A DNA stretch of 64,000 nucleotides from Prochlorococcus sp. AG-355-M18 (GCA_003280725.1 QCED01000001.1:1-64000); one strand, 5' to 3'; shown: positions 48,487-58,269, counted from the stretch's first letter. Program-made: numbers and translations. Notes: generated by a model from the letters alone, not told the origin.

Positions 48487-50143
48487 TAAATCTTTTTTGA
48501 ATTTTTTGATCTAACTGTTGTCTAGTATGGCATTCCCAATTTTTATCTTTATCAGTGAAATCATCTCTATAATGCCCTCCTCTACTTTCTTCTCTAAATA
48601 GACAAGCTTTTAATAAAGTTACGGTTGTTATTTGTCTATTCTTTAAATCAAGTAAAAGATTTAATGCCCTTCTATTACGTTCACTAAGTTTTATTTTTTG
48701 ATCAAATTTTATTTTTTCAAGACTATTTAGTAAATCATTTTGATTTAATTTATCTATATCATTTTGAATGTTATTTAAAAATTTACTCATATTTACCTTA
48801 TTTCGAGATACACCTAAATTTAACCAACATAGTTTTCTTAGTTCATCAATTTTTTCAGCAATTATAGAAATTTGATCTTCTTTAGGATCTTCAATATCAA
48901 ACTCTTGGAATGATCTATCAAATTTGGGAAATTTGGGAAGATCATTCAAAACAATTGAAGACATTTTTCTTGCGAAAACAAGACACTCCATCAGTGAATT
49001 ACTTGCCAGTCTATTAGCACCATGCACACCTGTAGAAGCAACTTCTCCAACGGCGTATAATCCTTTTCTTGTTGAAGATGCATTTAGATCAGTCTTAACA
49101 CCTCCCATCCAATAATGTGCCGCAGGAGCTACAGGAATAACCTCATTTAAAGGATTAACGCCATAATCCTGACATCGACTTAAGATCGTGGGGAAGCGCT
49201 CTACAATTTTTTCTGGGTCAATATACCGAAGATCTAAGCCAACATGGTCTACATTATTATCATGCATATTTTTCATAATTGCTCTACTTACCTGATCTCT
49301 AGAAGCTAGATCACGATTTTCAAGATTTTTAACTGGACTTTCACCATTTTTATCAACTAAAATCGCTCCTTCCCCTCTAAGTGCCTCAGATATTAAGAAG
49401 CAAGGTGCACCATAAAATTTTAAAGCTGTTGGATGAAATTGCACGAACTCTAAATCTTCAATAGCAGCTCCTGCTTTCCATGCAAGAGCAATCCCTTCAC
49501 CAGAGGATTGAGCAGGATTTGTTGTATTTGTAAATAAGTGCCCACCCCCACCTGTAGCCAAAACAACAGCTCTAGATTTAATCCAATATAAATTTGCTCC
49601 ATCAAGAACCTGAACTCCTCTACATTCTTTATTTTCAATGAGAAGTTCAGTTACTCTTACACCCCTGCAGTGAAGAATATTTTTTTGATTCTCAATATGA
49701 TCTTCTAGAACTTCAATTAATGCTCTTCCAGTACGATCTTTAACATGTAAGACTCTCCTTCGTGAATGGGCTGCTTCCAAGGTAGTAGCTAATTTATCAG
49801 AACTTTGATCAAAAATCATCCCTAAATTCTGCAACCTTTCTACGCAACCTGGAGCTTCTTTAACTAGCATTTCTACAGCTTGAAAATCACATAGTCCATC
49901 ACCTGCTTTTAAAGTATCCTCAGCATGAAGATCAAATGAATCATCTTGTCTAACAACAGATGCTATTCCTCCTTGAGCCCATCTACTGGAAGATACCTTA
50001 CTAGTATTTCGATTTAAAAGAAGCACTTTTAAATTTGAGGGCAATTCAAGACAAGTCATAAGGCCAGCAGCTCCAGCGCCTATAACGATTACATCCCAAT
50101 TATTTATTGGTATCGATTCTTGCGAAAATGGAGCCCTTAACAT
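48476..50143 (-). CDS. nadB: L-aspartate oxidase
   Basis: NadB is a FAD enzyme that oxidises L-aspartate to iminoaspartate in NAD synthesis. The FAD-binding motif is DVIVIGAGAAGLMTCLELP near residue 22, with SSRWAQGGIASV following. The active-site region is EDLEFVQFHPTALKF, and the C-terminal FAD loop contains GLYAVGEVASTGVHGANRLA. The 555-residue length is normal. The ATG shares one base with the stop of the DUF3120 gene, so they are probably coupled. Confidence 0.94.
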   Translation of the reverse strand: MLRAPFSQESIPINNWDVIVIGAGAAGLMTCLELPSNLKVLLLNRNTSKVSSSRWAQGGIASVVRQDDSFDLHAEDTLKAGDGLCDFQAVEMLVKEAPGCVERLQNLGMIFDQSSDKLATTLEAAHSRRRVLHVKDRTGRALIEVLEDHIENQKNILHCRGVRVTELLIENKECRGVQVLDGANLYWIKSRAVVLATGGGGHLFTNTTNPAQSSGEGIALAWKAGAAIEDLEFVQFHPTALKFYGAPCFLISEALRGEGAILVDKNGESPVKNLENRDLASRDQVSRAIMKNMHDNNVDHVGLDLRYIDPEKIVERFPTILSRCQDYGVNPLNEVIPVAPAAHYWMGGVKTDLNASSTRKGLYAVGEVASTGVHGANRLASNSLMECLVFARKMSSIVLNDLPKFPKFDRSFQEFDIEDPKEDQISIIAEKIDELRKLCWLNLGVSRNKVNMSKFLNNIQNDIDKLNQNDLLNSLEKIKFDQKIKLSERNRRALNLLLDLKNRQITTVTLLKACLFREESRGGHYRDDFTDKDKNWECHTRQQLDQKIQKRFIKN

Positions 50144-50910
50144 TAAATCAATCCACTAAAAGTTGGTTGCAGAATTGCTAAAACAATAAAAATACCATCA
50201 ACAATTAATGTCGTTTGAATTACGTAACCAGAAACTAAGAGTGCTTTACCACTAGTAGTATTAATTGTGCCAGAATCTAAAATTTCTTTTGAAATAAACC
50301 AAAGGATAAGAGCAACAAAAACGATAATAGATAATGATTTTATTTGAATAAGACTCTCTGAAGTTTTTTGAAGAATCATGGGTGCATTTTCAGAATCTGC
50401 TGTAATTACCTGCCTCCATTGATCCATGATCCCTATACAAAATATTGTAATGTCGGTAACTGCAGTTCCAAATAAAGAAGAGATATAAAAACTTGAACCT
50501 ATTTTCCAATTAGTACCAAATCCAATTAAAGCTAATGGGAGAACAACAGCTTCAACAGGTATATGTAGGATGGGAAATGGGCTTAACCATCCCCAGAACA
50601 AACATCCACCAAGCCAACTACCCGATATACCAAGTAATAATGAACTGACAATGAACCACTTATTTGATCCTTTTTGATTCAAAACAATTGCCACTAAGAC
50701 AATAACAAAAGTAAAACAAAGAGCACTTATTGGTTCTAATCTAACCCAAGGGGCTTGAACGAAAATAGGTAAAATGACAAAAAAAGAAGACCACAATCTT
50801 AAAGATATAGGATTTGATAAAAAACTATTTTCGTATGAATCAACTGTCTTATGGGATTCATAGTTGAATTTATCCTTTGCCTCTAAATTTTTTGTAATTA
50901 ATTCTTTCAA
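50143..50910 (-). CDS. DUF3120 membrane protein
   Basis: A 255-residue polytopic protein with about seven helices. Its core is FFVILPIFVQAPWVRLEPIS near residue 38, LGGCLFWGWLSPFPILHIPV near residue 108, and FYISSLFGTAVTDITIFCIG near residue 143. This resembles the cyanobacterial DUF3120 family, which is unassigned. The polar N-terminal 30 residues are probably cytoplasmic. It is coupled to nadB (1-base overlap), though no functional link is known. Confidence 0.8.
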   Translation of the reverse strand: MKELITKNLEAKDKFNYESHKTVDSYENSFLSNPISLRLWSSFFVILPIFVQAPWVRLEPISALCFTFVIVLVAIVLNQKGSNKWFIVSSLLLGISGSWLGGCLFWGWLSPFPILHIPVEAVVLPLALIGFGTNWKIGSSFYISSLFGTAVTDITIFCIGIMDQWRQVITADSENAPMILQKTSESLIQIKSLSIIVFVALILWFISKEILDSGTINTTSGKALLVSGYVIQTTLIVDGIFIVLAILQPTFSGLI

Positions 50911-51090
50911 TGAAAAAAGTTTTTTAAGTTATCTTAATTAATTTAAATTGTGTTTTAGAAAACTGCATATGCCATATTTTAATAAATTAAAGGCGCTTGA
51001 TTTCCAAACCATATTCAATATATTAAAAGTAATTAATACACTTTGAGTCAAATATAAGTTTAGAATAAATGAGAGAAGAGTATTTGGTCT

Positions 51091-52509
51091 TTGATTGTGT
51101 GGCAAGAAATTAATTACAAAGAACATTCCAATGATCTTTTAGTTCCTAATATTACATATCAAATTAACCCTGCAGAAATTGAAAGTATTGAAGCTAATTC
51201 CATCGCTCAAGAAATAGGATTTGAATCAGGAGATTCAATTATTAGTATTAATGGGAAAAAACCGAGAGATTTAATTGATTATCAAATTCTCATTAGTGAA
51301 GAAATTTTAGACATATCAGTTTTAGATAAAAATAATGAAATTCACAATATAAGTATTGAAAAAGATCAAGACGTTAATTTAGGTATTAATTTTAAAGATG
51401 CATTATTTGATTCACTCAAGCAATGCAATAATAGATGTCCATTTTGTTTTATAGATCAACAGCCAAGTGGTAAAAGAAAAAGCCTTTATATAAAAGATGA
51501 TGATTATAGATTAAGTTTCCTTTATGGCTCTTATCTAACTCTTACTAATTTAAAAAAAGAAGATTGGGAGAGAATTGCTATGCAAAAACTATCCCCACTT
51601 TTTATTTCAGTTCACGCTACTGATCCCGAAACAAGAGAAAAATTATTAAAAAATAAAAAAGCAGGAGTGATCCTTGATCAAATTTCCTGGTTTGAAAAAA
51701 ACTCTATTCAAATACATGCTCAAATTGTTGTTTGCCCAGATATAAATGATGGGGATATTCTTAAGAAATCAATTTTGGAACTTGCTGAATTCTACAAAAA
51801 AACTTCTCAAACAGTACTCTCAGTTGCAATTGTTCCTGTAGGGCTTACAAAATTTAGACCTGAGAATGATGGATTGAAATCAATAAGCCCAGAATATGCA
51901 ATAAAAACAATTAAACAGGTAGAGAGAATTCAAGCCTCTCTTCAAAATACTCTTGGGACTCGTTTTTGTTGGCTAGCAGATGAATGGTATTTAATAGCTG
52001 GTATAAATTTACCTAGTTATAAAACCTACGAAGATATGCCACAAGAATCTAATGGAGTAGGATCAATTAGAAACTTCCTAAAGATATTAAGTGAGAAGTC
52101 TAGCTCCCTACCAAAAACAATAAAACAGCCAAAAAAAGTCAGTTGGATTGTTGGCAAATTAGTTTATGAAGCCTTAATTCCTACAGTCAAGAAATTAAAC
52201 TCTATTGATGGTTTAAAAATCAACTTATATGGTTTACCAAGTATTTATTGGGGTCAAGATCAAGTTGTTACAGGACTTCTTACTGGAGAAGATCTAATTC
52301 ACGGTCTGAAAAATAAGGATTTAGGAGAAGCTATTTACATTCCATCAATTATGTTAAAACTTAATACTGATTTATTTTTAGATGATAGAAATATTAAAGA
52401 TGTGGAAAATGAATTAAATACTAAGATTCACGTTCTTGACAATTCTAATGATATTATAAATACTTTGATTGGAAAATTAAAAAACACGGATAATATCAAA
52501 AATGTTTAG
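51091..52509 (+). CDS. PDZ-radical SAM protein, DUF512 family (cyanobacterial FeS oxidoreductase)
   Basis: A 472-residue protein. An N-terminal PDZ-like domain (about residues 25-95) has AQEIGFESGDSIISINGKKP. A radical SAM core follows with CNNRCPFCFIDQQPSGKRKS near residue 110 (CX3CX2C), DDDYRLSFLYGSYLTLTNLK and SVHATDPETR, then a C-terminal DUF512-type region. This matches the cyanobacterial DUF512/TIGR03279 group, whose function is unknown. The start is TTG at 51091 or GTG at 51097 (MWQEINYKE). The 3' end overlaps the TolC-like gene by 8 bases. Confidence 0.9.
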   Translation: MIVWQEINYKEHSNDLLVPNITYQINPAEIESIEANSIAQEIGFESGDSIISINGKKPRDLIDYQILISEEILDISVLDKNNEIHNISIEKDQDVNLGINFKDALFDSLKQCNNRCPFCFIDQQPSGKRKSLYIKDDDYRLSFLYGSYLTLTNLKKEDWERIAMQKLSPLFISVHATDPETREKLLKNKKAGVILDQISWFEKNSIQIHAQIVVCPDINDGDILKKSILELAEFYKKTSQTVLSVAIVPVGLTKFRPENDGLKSISPEYAIKTIKQVERIQASLQNTLGTRFCWLADEWYLIAGINLPSYKTYEDMPQESNGVGSIRNFLKILSEKSSSLPKTIKQPKKVSWIVGKLVYEALIPTVKKLNSIDGLKINLYGLPSIYWGQDQVVTGLLTGEDLIHGLKNKDLGEAIYIPSIMLKLNTDLFLDDRNIKDVENELNTKIHVLDNSNDIINTLIGKLKNTDNIKNV

Positions 52510-53935
52510 AAGAGTAGTAAATCCCAGCTTATTTTTGCCTATTGCTCTAAGTATCAACTCTTTAAATGTAATTTCGAGTGAATCAAAAGATTATATAGAT
52601 AATATTTTAGGAGAAAAAGCAAACAAACCTTTTATTAGCTATCAAGAAATAGAAAAAATTATCGTAAATAATCAAGAGTTGAAATCATTACAAAATTTAG
52701 TTACCTCTGCAAGCTTTAATCTATCTAGTCAAATTTCTCAAAGATACCCATCCTTAGATTTTCAAGCGAATGGGTTGCCAAAATATGCCACTGGTAAAAA
52801 GTACAGTAGCAATTCAGCAACTTTAAAAACATCACAATTTACTCTTAATCCTTCATTAAGTATTAGATGGGATTTAATTGACCCTTTGAGAGGACCCGAA
52901 ATTAACATTGCTAAAGCAAAGTTCAAAATTGCAGAAAATAATTATGAAATTAAGAAAAAAGATTTAATTCAAGAAGCAAAAATTAGGTACCACAAATACC
53001 AAAAGTCATATCAAGATATTCAAAATAAAAAATTTGCTCTTGATTTATCTGTTACTAGTTTAGAAAATGCTAAAGCAAAGCTAGATGCTGGAATTGGTAC
53101 AAAATTTGAAGTTCTTGAAGCAGAGGCGCAATTATCTAGAGATAAACAATCTCTTAATGAAAAGAAAATAGAACATGAAATTAACAAAATTTCCCTTAAA
53201 GAAATTCTTAATATAAAGGGTGATTTCGAAATTAACAAAGTACAAAAAATAATGGGTTTTTGGGAACATAAATTAAATAAAAATGTAAATGAAGGTTTAG
53301 ATAACAATCTTTCTCTAAAAAACTTCCTCGTACAAAAATCTATTAAAAATAGCCAGGCAAAAATTTTTTTAGCACAAGATAAGCCAAATATTTTTATCAG
53401 TAACACATTCACAAGTTCATTTTCCAAGGGCGATTCTCTAAATACTAATATTGACTCTGAAAAATCTGGATCTAACTACACGAATACAATCAGTTTAAAT
53501 TTTGCATGGAATATTTTTAATGGGGGAAAGAATAAAAATTCTTATAAATCAAAAAAAGCAGATGCAGAATCTGAGGTATATGCTTATAAAAATCTGAAAA
53601 ATATTTTAACTACAAATATTAGTAAAGCTTATTTGAATCTAAAATTAAATGAAGAGAAAATAATCTCATCTCTAAAAGAAATTGAATCTAGTAAAGAGTC
53701 AGTAAGACTTTCTAGGCTTAGATATGATGTTGGGATTTCAACTCTCAAAGATGTCCTCATAAGACAGAGTGAATTAAGTAATGCAAAATCAAAAAATATT
53801 GATGCTATATATAATTACAATTTGAATTTAGATAAATTAGAAAGATTAACTTTTCTTGAAATAAGTAAAAATTGTATGAATAACAATAATAATACAATTA
53901 AAGATATAGATTCTATTTGCAATATCCCAAGATGA
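52502..53935 (+). CDS. TolC-like outer membrane efflux protein
   Basis: A 477-residue outer-membrane channel protein. A signal peptide is likely at MFRRVVNPSLFLPIALSINS. Two outer-membrane-efflux repeats follow, with coiled-coil helices such as ENAKAKLDAGIGTKFEVLEA near residue 190 and SVRLSRLRYDVGISTLKDVL near residue 400. TolC-type channels partner with ABC or RND pumps and type I secretion. The inner-membrane partner is not in the window. It overlaps the radical SAM gene by 8 bases. Confidence 0.88.
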   Translation: MFRRVVNPSLFLPIALSINSLNVISSESKDYIDNILGEKANKPFISYQEIEKIIVNNQELKSLQNLVTSASFNLSSQISQRYPSLDFQANGLPKYATGKKYSSNSATLKTSQFTLNPSLSIRWDLIDPLRGPEINIAKAKFKIAENNYEIKKKDLIQEAKIRYHKYQKSYQDIQNKKFALDLSVTSLENAKAKLDAGIGTKFEVLEAEAQLSRDKQSLNEKKIEHEINKISLKEILNIKGDFEINKVQKIMGFWEHKLNKNVNEGLDNNLSLKNFLVQKSIKNSQAKIFLAQDKPNIFISNTFTSSFSKGDSLNTNIDSEKSGSNYTNTISLNFAWNIFNGGKNKNSYKSKKADAESEVYAYKNLKNILTTNISKAYLNLKLNEEKIISSLKEIESSKESVRLSRLRYDVGISTLKDVLIRQSELSNAKSKNIDAIYNYNLNLDKLERLTFLEISKNCMNNNNNTIKDIDSICNIPR

Positions 53936-54732
53936 ATCTACCTCATTTAACTAACAATCAACTCAAACAGCTAGATTCTTTATTTGAATTGGTTAGTCAA
54001 CGTCAAATAAAAGATTTTGGAAATATTAGTGCTAGTAATAAAGCAGACGGATCATTATTAACAAGTTGTGATTTATGGAGTGATAAAACAATAGTTGATG
54101 GTCTTAGTTCAATAGCTCCTGGTGAGGGCGTTCTTAGTGAAGAAGGGGAAAAGTTGATCCCTAATACAAAAGCTTATTGGGTTGTCGATCCACTGGATGG
54201 AACAACAAATTTTGCTGCAAGTATTCCATACTGGTCTATATCAGTAGCGAGGTTCGTAGATGGTAAACCTCAATCTTCATTTTTAATAATTCCTACATTG
54301 AAAAAAAAGTTTGTATCTATTAAAGGTAGAGGCGTTTGGTTAAATAACAAGAAAATAAATCCCGCCGAAAATAATCGCCAAAGTGAATGCATTTCTTTGT
54401 GTAGTAGATCTATAAAAATTTTACAAAAAAAACCAAACTCCATATTTCCTGGCAAAATCAGACTCTTAGGTGTATCAAGTTTAAATTTAACAAGTGTAGC
54501 GATGGGACAAACTTTTGGAGCAATAGAATCAACTCCCAAAATATGGGATATTGCGGCAGCCTGGCTTTTATTAGAAGAACTAAATTGTTCTATAGAATGG
54601 TTAGAAACAGATCCTTTAAAATTATTTGCTGGACAGAATTTGAGTGATGTTAATTTCCCATTGATTGCTTCTAGATCAATAGATAAAATTGAAATCTTAA
54701 AGCCATGGGGTAATTTATTGCTGGAAAAATAG
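53932..54732 (+). CDS. Inositol monophosphatase family protein
   Basis: A Mg-dependent phosphatase of the IMPase/histidinol-phosphatase family. The metal and substrate motifs are visible: GVLSEEGEKLIPNTK, the core WVVDPLDGTTNFAASIPYWS, and the C-terminal WDIAAAWLLLEEL. From the ATG at 53932 it is 266 residues (MNLPHLTNNQLKQ start) with an ATGA overlap with the TolC-like gene. A longer frame from a TTG at 53917 is less likely. Inositol-, histidinol- or sulfate-type substrates are all possible, and the sequence does not decide. Confidence 0.92.
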   Translation: MNLPHLTNNQLKQLDSLFELVSQRQIKDFGNISASNKADGSLLTSCDLWSDKTIVDGLSSIAPGEGVLSEEGEKLIPNTKAYWVVDPLDGTTNFAASIPYWSISVARFVDGKPQSSFLIIPTLKKKFVSIKGRGVWLNNKKINPAENNRQSECISLCSRSIKILQKKPNSIFPGKIRLLGVSSLNLTSVAMGQTFGAIESTPKIWDIAAAWLLLEELNCSIEWLETDPLKLFAGQNLSDVNFPLIASRSIDKIEILKPWGNLLLEK

Positions 54733-54805
54733 TTTCATCATAAATAAAAAATTACTTGAAAAATTTCTTAATTAGATACAATTAAAAAATATATGAGATA
54801 AATAT

Positions 54806-55750
54806 TTGAAAAAAATTAATATACAGCGCAGTTCAACTTGGGTTCTTAAAAGTTTGTGGGGGGCTTGTGAGAGATGGACTAAATCTGATTGTATTGATCT
54901 AAGTGCTGCATTTGCCTACTACACACTACAATCATTTTTTCCTATTCTTTTAATTTCTCTTTCAATAGCATCATGGTTCCTAGGCAAACAAGAGGGGCTA
55001 GATCAACAAATAATTTCTATTGCCGCACAAATTTTACCTCCTTCAGTAGTTGAATTAGTAGAAACAACACTATTTAAATTAATTGATCAAGGTTTTGGGG
55101 CTGGTCTTTTAGGGGCTATGTTTTTACTTTTTACAGCGGGAAATGCATATTTATCTCTCCAAAGAGGCGCAGATAGGCTTTGGGAGGACGAACTTCCTTC
55201 AAAAAAAATAAGTGCTGCTTGGAGAGAGCAAGCTTCTAGATTTCTACGAAATAGAGTTGAAGCTTTTTTAATAGTATTTTTTATAGGTTTCTTGATGGTG
55301 CTAGATCAGATTAGTGCAAATCTTAGGATGATTCCAAGTAACGTTTTAGAAAATCTTTCAAAATCTAATAATTTAATTTCTTACATATTACAAAAGTTCC
55401 CGCTATTACAAGTTGGTCAATTTGCGATACCCCTAATTGGATTTTCTTTAATGGCCCTTTTATTACAAGCCCTGTTACCTAGCAGAAAAGTTCCTTTGAA
55501 ACCACTTTTACCTGGATCTTTTCTTATAGGAATTGGACTCACTACTTTGAACTTAGCTGTAAGTAAAAGTATTCTTTCGCTTGGGGCACGATTTCAAGCA
55601 TATGGTTTTATTGGTGGTTTTCTTGTACTTACTTTGTGGGTCTGGCTACTAGGAGTGATTTTATATTTTGGACAATGTTGGAGTGTTGTTATTGCTAGCA
55701 TGTCTTTGGTAAATAAAAAAAGAACAAAAAGGTTAAAAATGCGTTCATGA
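54806..55750 (+). CDS. YihY/BrkB-type membrane protein
   Basis: A 314-residue membrane protein with about six helices. The family motif is in LSAAFAYYTLQSFFPILLIS near residue 35, with GLLGAMFLLFTAGNAYLSLQ near residue 105, LPSRKVPLKPLLPGSFLIGI near residue 230, and the ending YGFIGGFLVLTLWVWLLGVI. This is the YihY/BrkB (UPF0761, formerly ribonuclease BN) family. Its function is unclear, and the RNase BN name is a historic error. The start is TTG at 54806. It is coupled to the following gene by an ATGA overlap. Confidence 0.9.
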   Translation: MKKINIQRSSTWVLKSLWGACERWTKSDCIDLSAAFAYYTLQSFFPILLISLSIASWFLGKQEGLDQQIISIAAQILPPSVVELVETTLFKLIDQGFGAGLLGAMFLLFTAGNAYLSLQRGADRLWEDELPSKKISAAWREQASRFLRNRVEAFLIVFFIGFLMVLDQISANLRMIPSNVLENLSKSNNLISYILQKFPLLQVGQFAIPLIGFSLMALLLQALLPSRKVPLKPLLPGSFLIGIGLTTLNLAVSKSILSLGARFQAYGFIGGFLVLTLWVWLLGVILYFGQCWSVVIASMSLVNKKRTKRLKMRS

Positions 55751-56088
55751 ATTATTTTCTTAAAACTAATAAAAATCTACTCACTTATACATTAATAATA
55801 CTAATAGTGATTCCTATTTTTGGAATTAACTTTTTTATAAGCCTTCTTGGAAATATCCTTCTTCTTCTTTTTCTAATTCCTTTTTTATTGTTACTCTTAT
55901 TAATTATAGGTTTTAGTTCTTACAAATCAAAAATCAATACATGTAGTAGTTGTGGTGCAATATCATTTGGAACAAATGAAATATGTATGAGTTGTGGAGA
56001 AAACTTAAAGAATATTAGTAAAACAAATCAAATAGATAAAAATCCTGGCGAAAGTACCATCGAAGTAAAGGCAGAAGAAATCAAATAA
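55747..56088 (+). CDS. Membrane protein with zinc-ribbon-like tail
   Basis: A 113-residue protein with two membrane helices (TYTLIILIVIPIFGINFFIS and LLLLFLIPFLLLLLLIIGFS), followed by a CX2C...CX2C zinc-ribbon, NTCSSCGAISFGTNEICMSC, and an acidic tail. The function is unknown; zinc ribbons of this kind mark membrane-tethered interaction domains. Its ATG overlaps the stop of the YihY-type gene, so the two likely act together. It is convergent with hli. Confidence 0.82.
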   Translation: MNYFLKTNKNLLTYTLIILIVIPIFGINFFISLLGNILLLLFLIPFLLLLLLIIGFSSYKSKINTCSSCGAISFGTNEICMSCGENLKNISKTNQIDKNPGESTIEVKAEEIK

Positions 56089-56092
56089 AAAT

Positions 56093-56239
56093 CTAACCTA
56101 TTCCAATTTGTCTAAGAATACTTTGACCTGTAATTAATTCAGTTCCCAAGCCTATCAAAATACCCATCATTGCCATACGACCGTTCCATGTTTCTGCAAA
56201 GTTTACAAATCCAAATCTTTGTTGATTGTCATCATTCAT
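56093..56239 (-). CDS. hli: High-light-inducible protein (Hlip/Scp)
   Basis: A 48-residue one-helix protein starting MNDDNQQRFGFVNFAETWNG and ending GTELITGQSILRQIGIG. The chlorophyll-binding signature is intact: FAETWNGRMAMMG (ExxNGRxAM) followed by a Gly/Leu-rich helix. Hlips bind chlorophyll and carotenoids, protect photosystems and assist chlorophyll insertion. An alternative ATG at 56251 would add four residues. Prochlorococcus has many hli copies; the gene is too short for an automatic cut-off. No HLR1 site (RpaB) was evident in the 55 bases upstream. Confidence 0.9.
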   Translation of the reverse strand: MNDDNQQRFGFVNFAETWNGRMAMMGILIGLGTELITGQSILRQIGIG

Positions 56240-56306
56240 AATTAACTTCATTATTTCTGTTATATTTTAGCGTTTTAAGGATAAATTTATGATAAATAAT
56301 AATTAA

Positions 56307-56690
56307 TTATTTAACATGTCTAACTCCATCAACAGGTCGATACTCATCTCCTGTTAATTCCTCATATATAATCGCGGGCAACCCTGTATCAAACATTGTT
56401 TGTAAAGCTTCTTTAAGCATGGGATTCCATCCTCCAGTACTTACTTTGCCATGTCTTACTGTCCAATCCCAAGTCCCCTGTAAGTCTCGTGGAATTCTAC
56501 CCTCTCTATCTCGTCGAGCAACGAGATCTAAAGATTCTACTAGACCAACAATAATTGGGTTTTTACCATACGAAGGAGTAAGACTTAGTTCAAGTCTAAC
56601 AGGATCTTCCTTAACCATTTTAAGACGGAACCTTGGCGGCAATTTGAGTGATCTTATGACCGATGAGACGATTTTTGTTCTTAATTCCAA
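56307..56690 (-). CDS. Conserved cyanobacterial protein of unknown function
   Basis: A 127-residue soluble protein rich in Arg and Pro: MELRTKIVSSVIRSLKLPPR, then ELSLTPSYGKNPIIVGLVES, RRDREGRIPRDLQGTWDWTV and LPAIIYEELTGDEYRPVDGV. There is no signal peptide, membrane segment or cysteine. The high proportion of conserved-looking Gly, Arg and Trp residues suggests a structured domain. I do not recognise a named family. It lies between hli and the DUF2973-like gene on the minus strand. Confidence 0.78.
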   Translation of the reverse strand: MELRTKIVSSVIRSLKLPPRFRLKMVKEDPVRLELSLTPSYGKNPIIVGLVESLDLVARRDREGRIPRDLQGTWDWTVRHGKVSTGGWNPMLKEALQTMFDTGLPAIIYEELTGDEYRPVDGVRHVK

Positions 56691-56716
56691 TTTATTTACC
56701 TTAAATTTTAAAATGA

Positions 56717-56980
56717 CTAATCAGTTTTTGAGCCTTTTTCTTCAAGTGTAGAATCATTATCATTTGAAAATCTTACAGTTAATAACTCCTCTTCAGTTAT
56801 GTTTCCTGACTTATCCAAAAGTTCAGGATGTATAGAGTATTTTTTTTGTTTTAAATTTGAATCATAAAAATGTTTTTTTTCTGGACCAGAAATACCCCAA
56901 CCATTTGACATAACTTTAAATGCTTTCCATACCAAATAAGTAAGGGCTGCAGAATATATAATTGGGAACAAAATGGTCAT
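56717..56980 (-). CDS. DUF2973-like membrane-anchored protein
   Basis: An 87-residue protein with one N-terminal membrane helix (TILFPIIYSAALTYLVWKAF) and a cytoplasmic tail with YSIHPELLDKSGNITEEELL then TVRF, the HPE(L/F)LD...LL.VRF block of cyanobacterial DUF2973 proteins. The function is unknown. It lies 26 bases before the gene at 56307-56690 and is likely cotranscribed with it. Confidence 0.75.
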   Translation of the reverse strand: MTILFPIIYSAALTYLVWKAFKVMSNGWGISGPEKKHFYDSNLKQKKYSIHPELLDKSGNITEEELLTVRFSNDNDSTLEEKGSKTD

Positions 56981-57150
56981 TAAATTTATTAATTAATTAG
57001 ATCTATGTTATTTATAATAACCCGAAAAAAAGAAAATTAGCTAATTTAAATAAATTTTCCAAATAAACGATATTAATTTTTTTTGTAGTTATAGTTAGAT
57101 TACACAAATATTGTGTATCAAATGTATTCGAAGAACATAAAAAATCAAAA

Positions 57151-58269
57151 TTGAAAAGCTACAACCTCAAGAAAATATTACTCTCTTCAGTATTTACAAT
57201 AGGAATTTTATCACCCTCAAATGTAATATCTGAACAATTAGTTCAATCAAAATTTAATGAAATTAATAAAAATTCAAATAAATCTTTCATTACTAAAGCC
57301 GTCGAAAAAACAGGTTCTTCTGTAGTAACTATTGAGACTCAAAGATATGTAAAAAAAAGAAAATTCCCAAAAGATTCGCAACTGTTTTTAGACCCATATT
57401 TTGAAAGATTTTTTGGATTAAATTTGCCTAATGATAATAAGCCGCGTATAGAACAAAGCCAAGGAAGTGGTTTTATATTCGCAGATGGACTTGTGATGAC
57501 TAATGCACATGTTGTAAATGGATCGGATAGGGTAATTGTTGGTTTAACCAACGGAAAAAAGTTAAAAGGAAAACTAATAGGTCAAGACTTTTTTACCGAT
57601 TTAGCTGTGCTTCAGATTGAAGGAAAAGGACCTTGGCCAAAAGCTAAATTAGGAGATTCAACAAAAATAAAAGTTGGTGATTGGGCAATAGCAGTTGGCA
57701 ACCCATTCGGACTAGAAAATACAGTAACCCTGGGCATTATAAGTAATCTAAAAAGAAACGTAACTCAATTAGGGATATACGATAAAAAACTTGAACTTAT
57801 TCAAACAGACGCTGCTATTAATCCTGGTAATTCTGGAGGTCCACTATTGAATAGTCATGGAGAAGTCATTGGTATTAATACCTTGATCAGATCAGGTCCG
57901 GGAGCAGGTTTAAGTTTTGCAATTCCAATAAATAAAGCAAAGAAAATTGCCTATCAACTAATAAATGATGGGAGAGTAATTCATCCTATGATTGGGATAA
58001 GCCTAATAGATGAAAATAATTTTGAAACAAATAATAATTCTGTCAAAGTGGGTTATGTTTTACCGAATAGTCCAGCTGAAAAAAGTGGAATTAAAGTGAA
58101 TGACATAATTTTAAAAGTGGGAAATAAAAATATTTATACAGCTTCAGACGTAATAAACCAAATAAGTCAAAATGGTATTAATAAGAAAATAAACATATTA
58201 TTAAAGCGAAGAAATAAATTTATTAATTTAAAAGTAAAACCAACTGACATTACTAATTTACAAAATTAG
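57151..58269 (+). CDS. Deg/HtrA-type serine protease
   Basis: A trypsin-like protease with one PDZ domain, 372 residues. A signal peptide covers about residues 1-27 (ILLSSVFTIGILSPSNVIS). The catalytic triad is His in MTNAHVVNGSDRV, Asp in FFTDLAVLQIEGKG and Ser in NPGNSGGPLLNSHGEV (near residue 233). The PDZ begins near residue 275 (GYVLPNSPAEKSGIKVNDII). It belongs to the HhoA/HhoB/HtrA group that degrades misfolded periplasmic or lumenal proteins. The start is TTG. Confidence 0.94.
   Translation: MKSYNLKKILLSSVFTIGILSPSNVISEQLVQSKFNEINKNSNKSFITKAVEKTGSSVVTIETQRYVKKRKFPKDSQLFLDPYFERFFGLNLPNDNKPRIEQSQGSGFIFADGLVMTNAHVVNGSDRVIVGLTNGKKLKGKLIGQDFFTDLAVLQIEGKGPWPKAKLGDSTKIKVGDWAIAVGNPFGLENTVTLGIISNLKRNVTQLGIYDKKLELIQTDAAINPGNSGGPLLNSHGEVIGINTLIRSGPGAGLSFAIPINKAKKIAYQLINDGRVIHPMIGISLIDENNFETNNNSVKVGYVLPNSPAEKSGIKVNDIILKVGNKNIYTASDVINQISQNGINKKINILLKRRNKFINLKVKPTDITNLQN

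Noticed and set aside
53020..53427. A 135-codon minus-strand ORF inside the TolC-like gene
   Set aside because: Shadow frame; the + strand has signal peptide and coiled-coil repeats of an outer membrane efflux protein.
56240..56306. RpaB (HLR1) site upstream of hli
   Set aside because: No pair of TTACA-type half sites with the right spacing was found.
56419..56751. A 110-codon + strand ORF over 56307-56690
   Set aside because: The minus-strand protein has the more convincing composition and context; the + frame also runs over a gene boundary.
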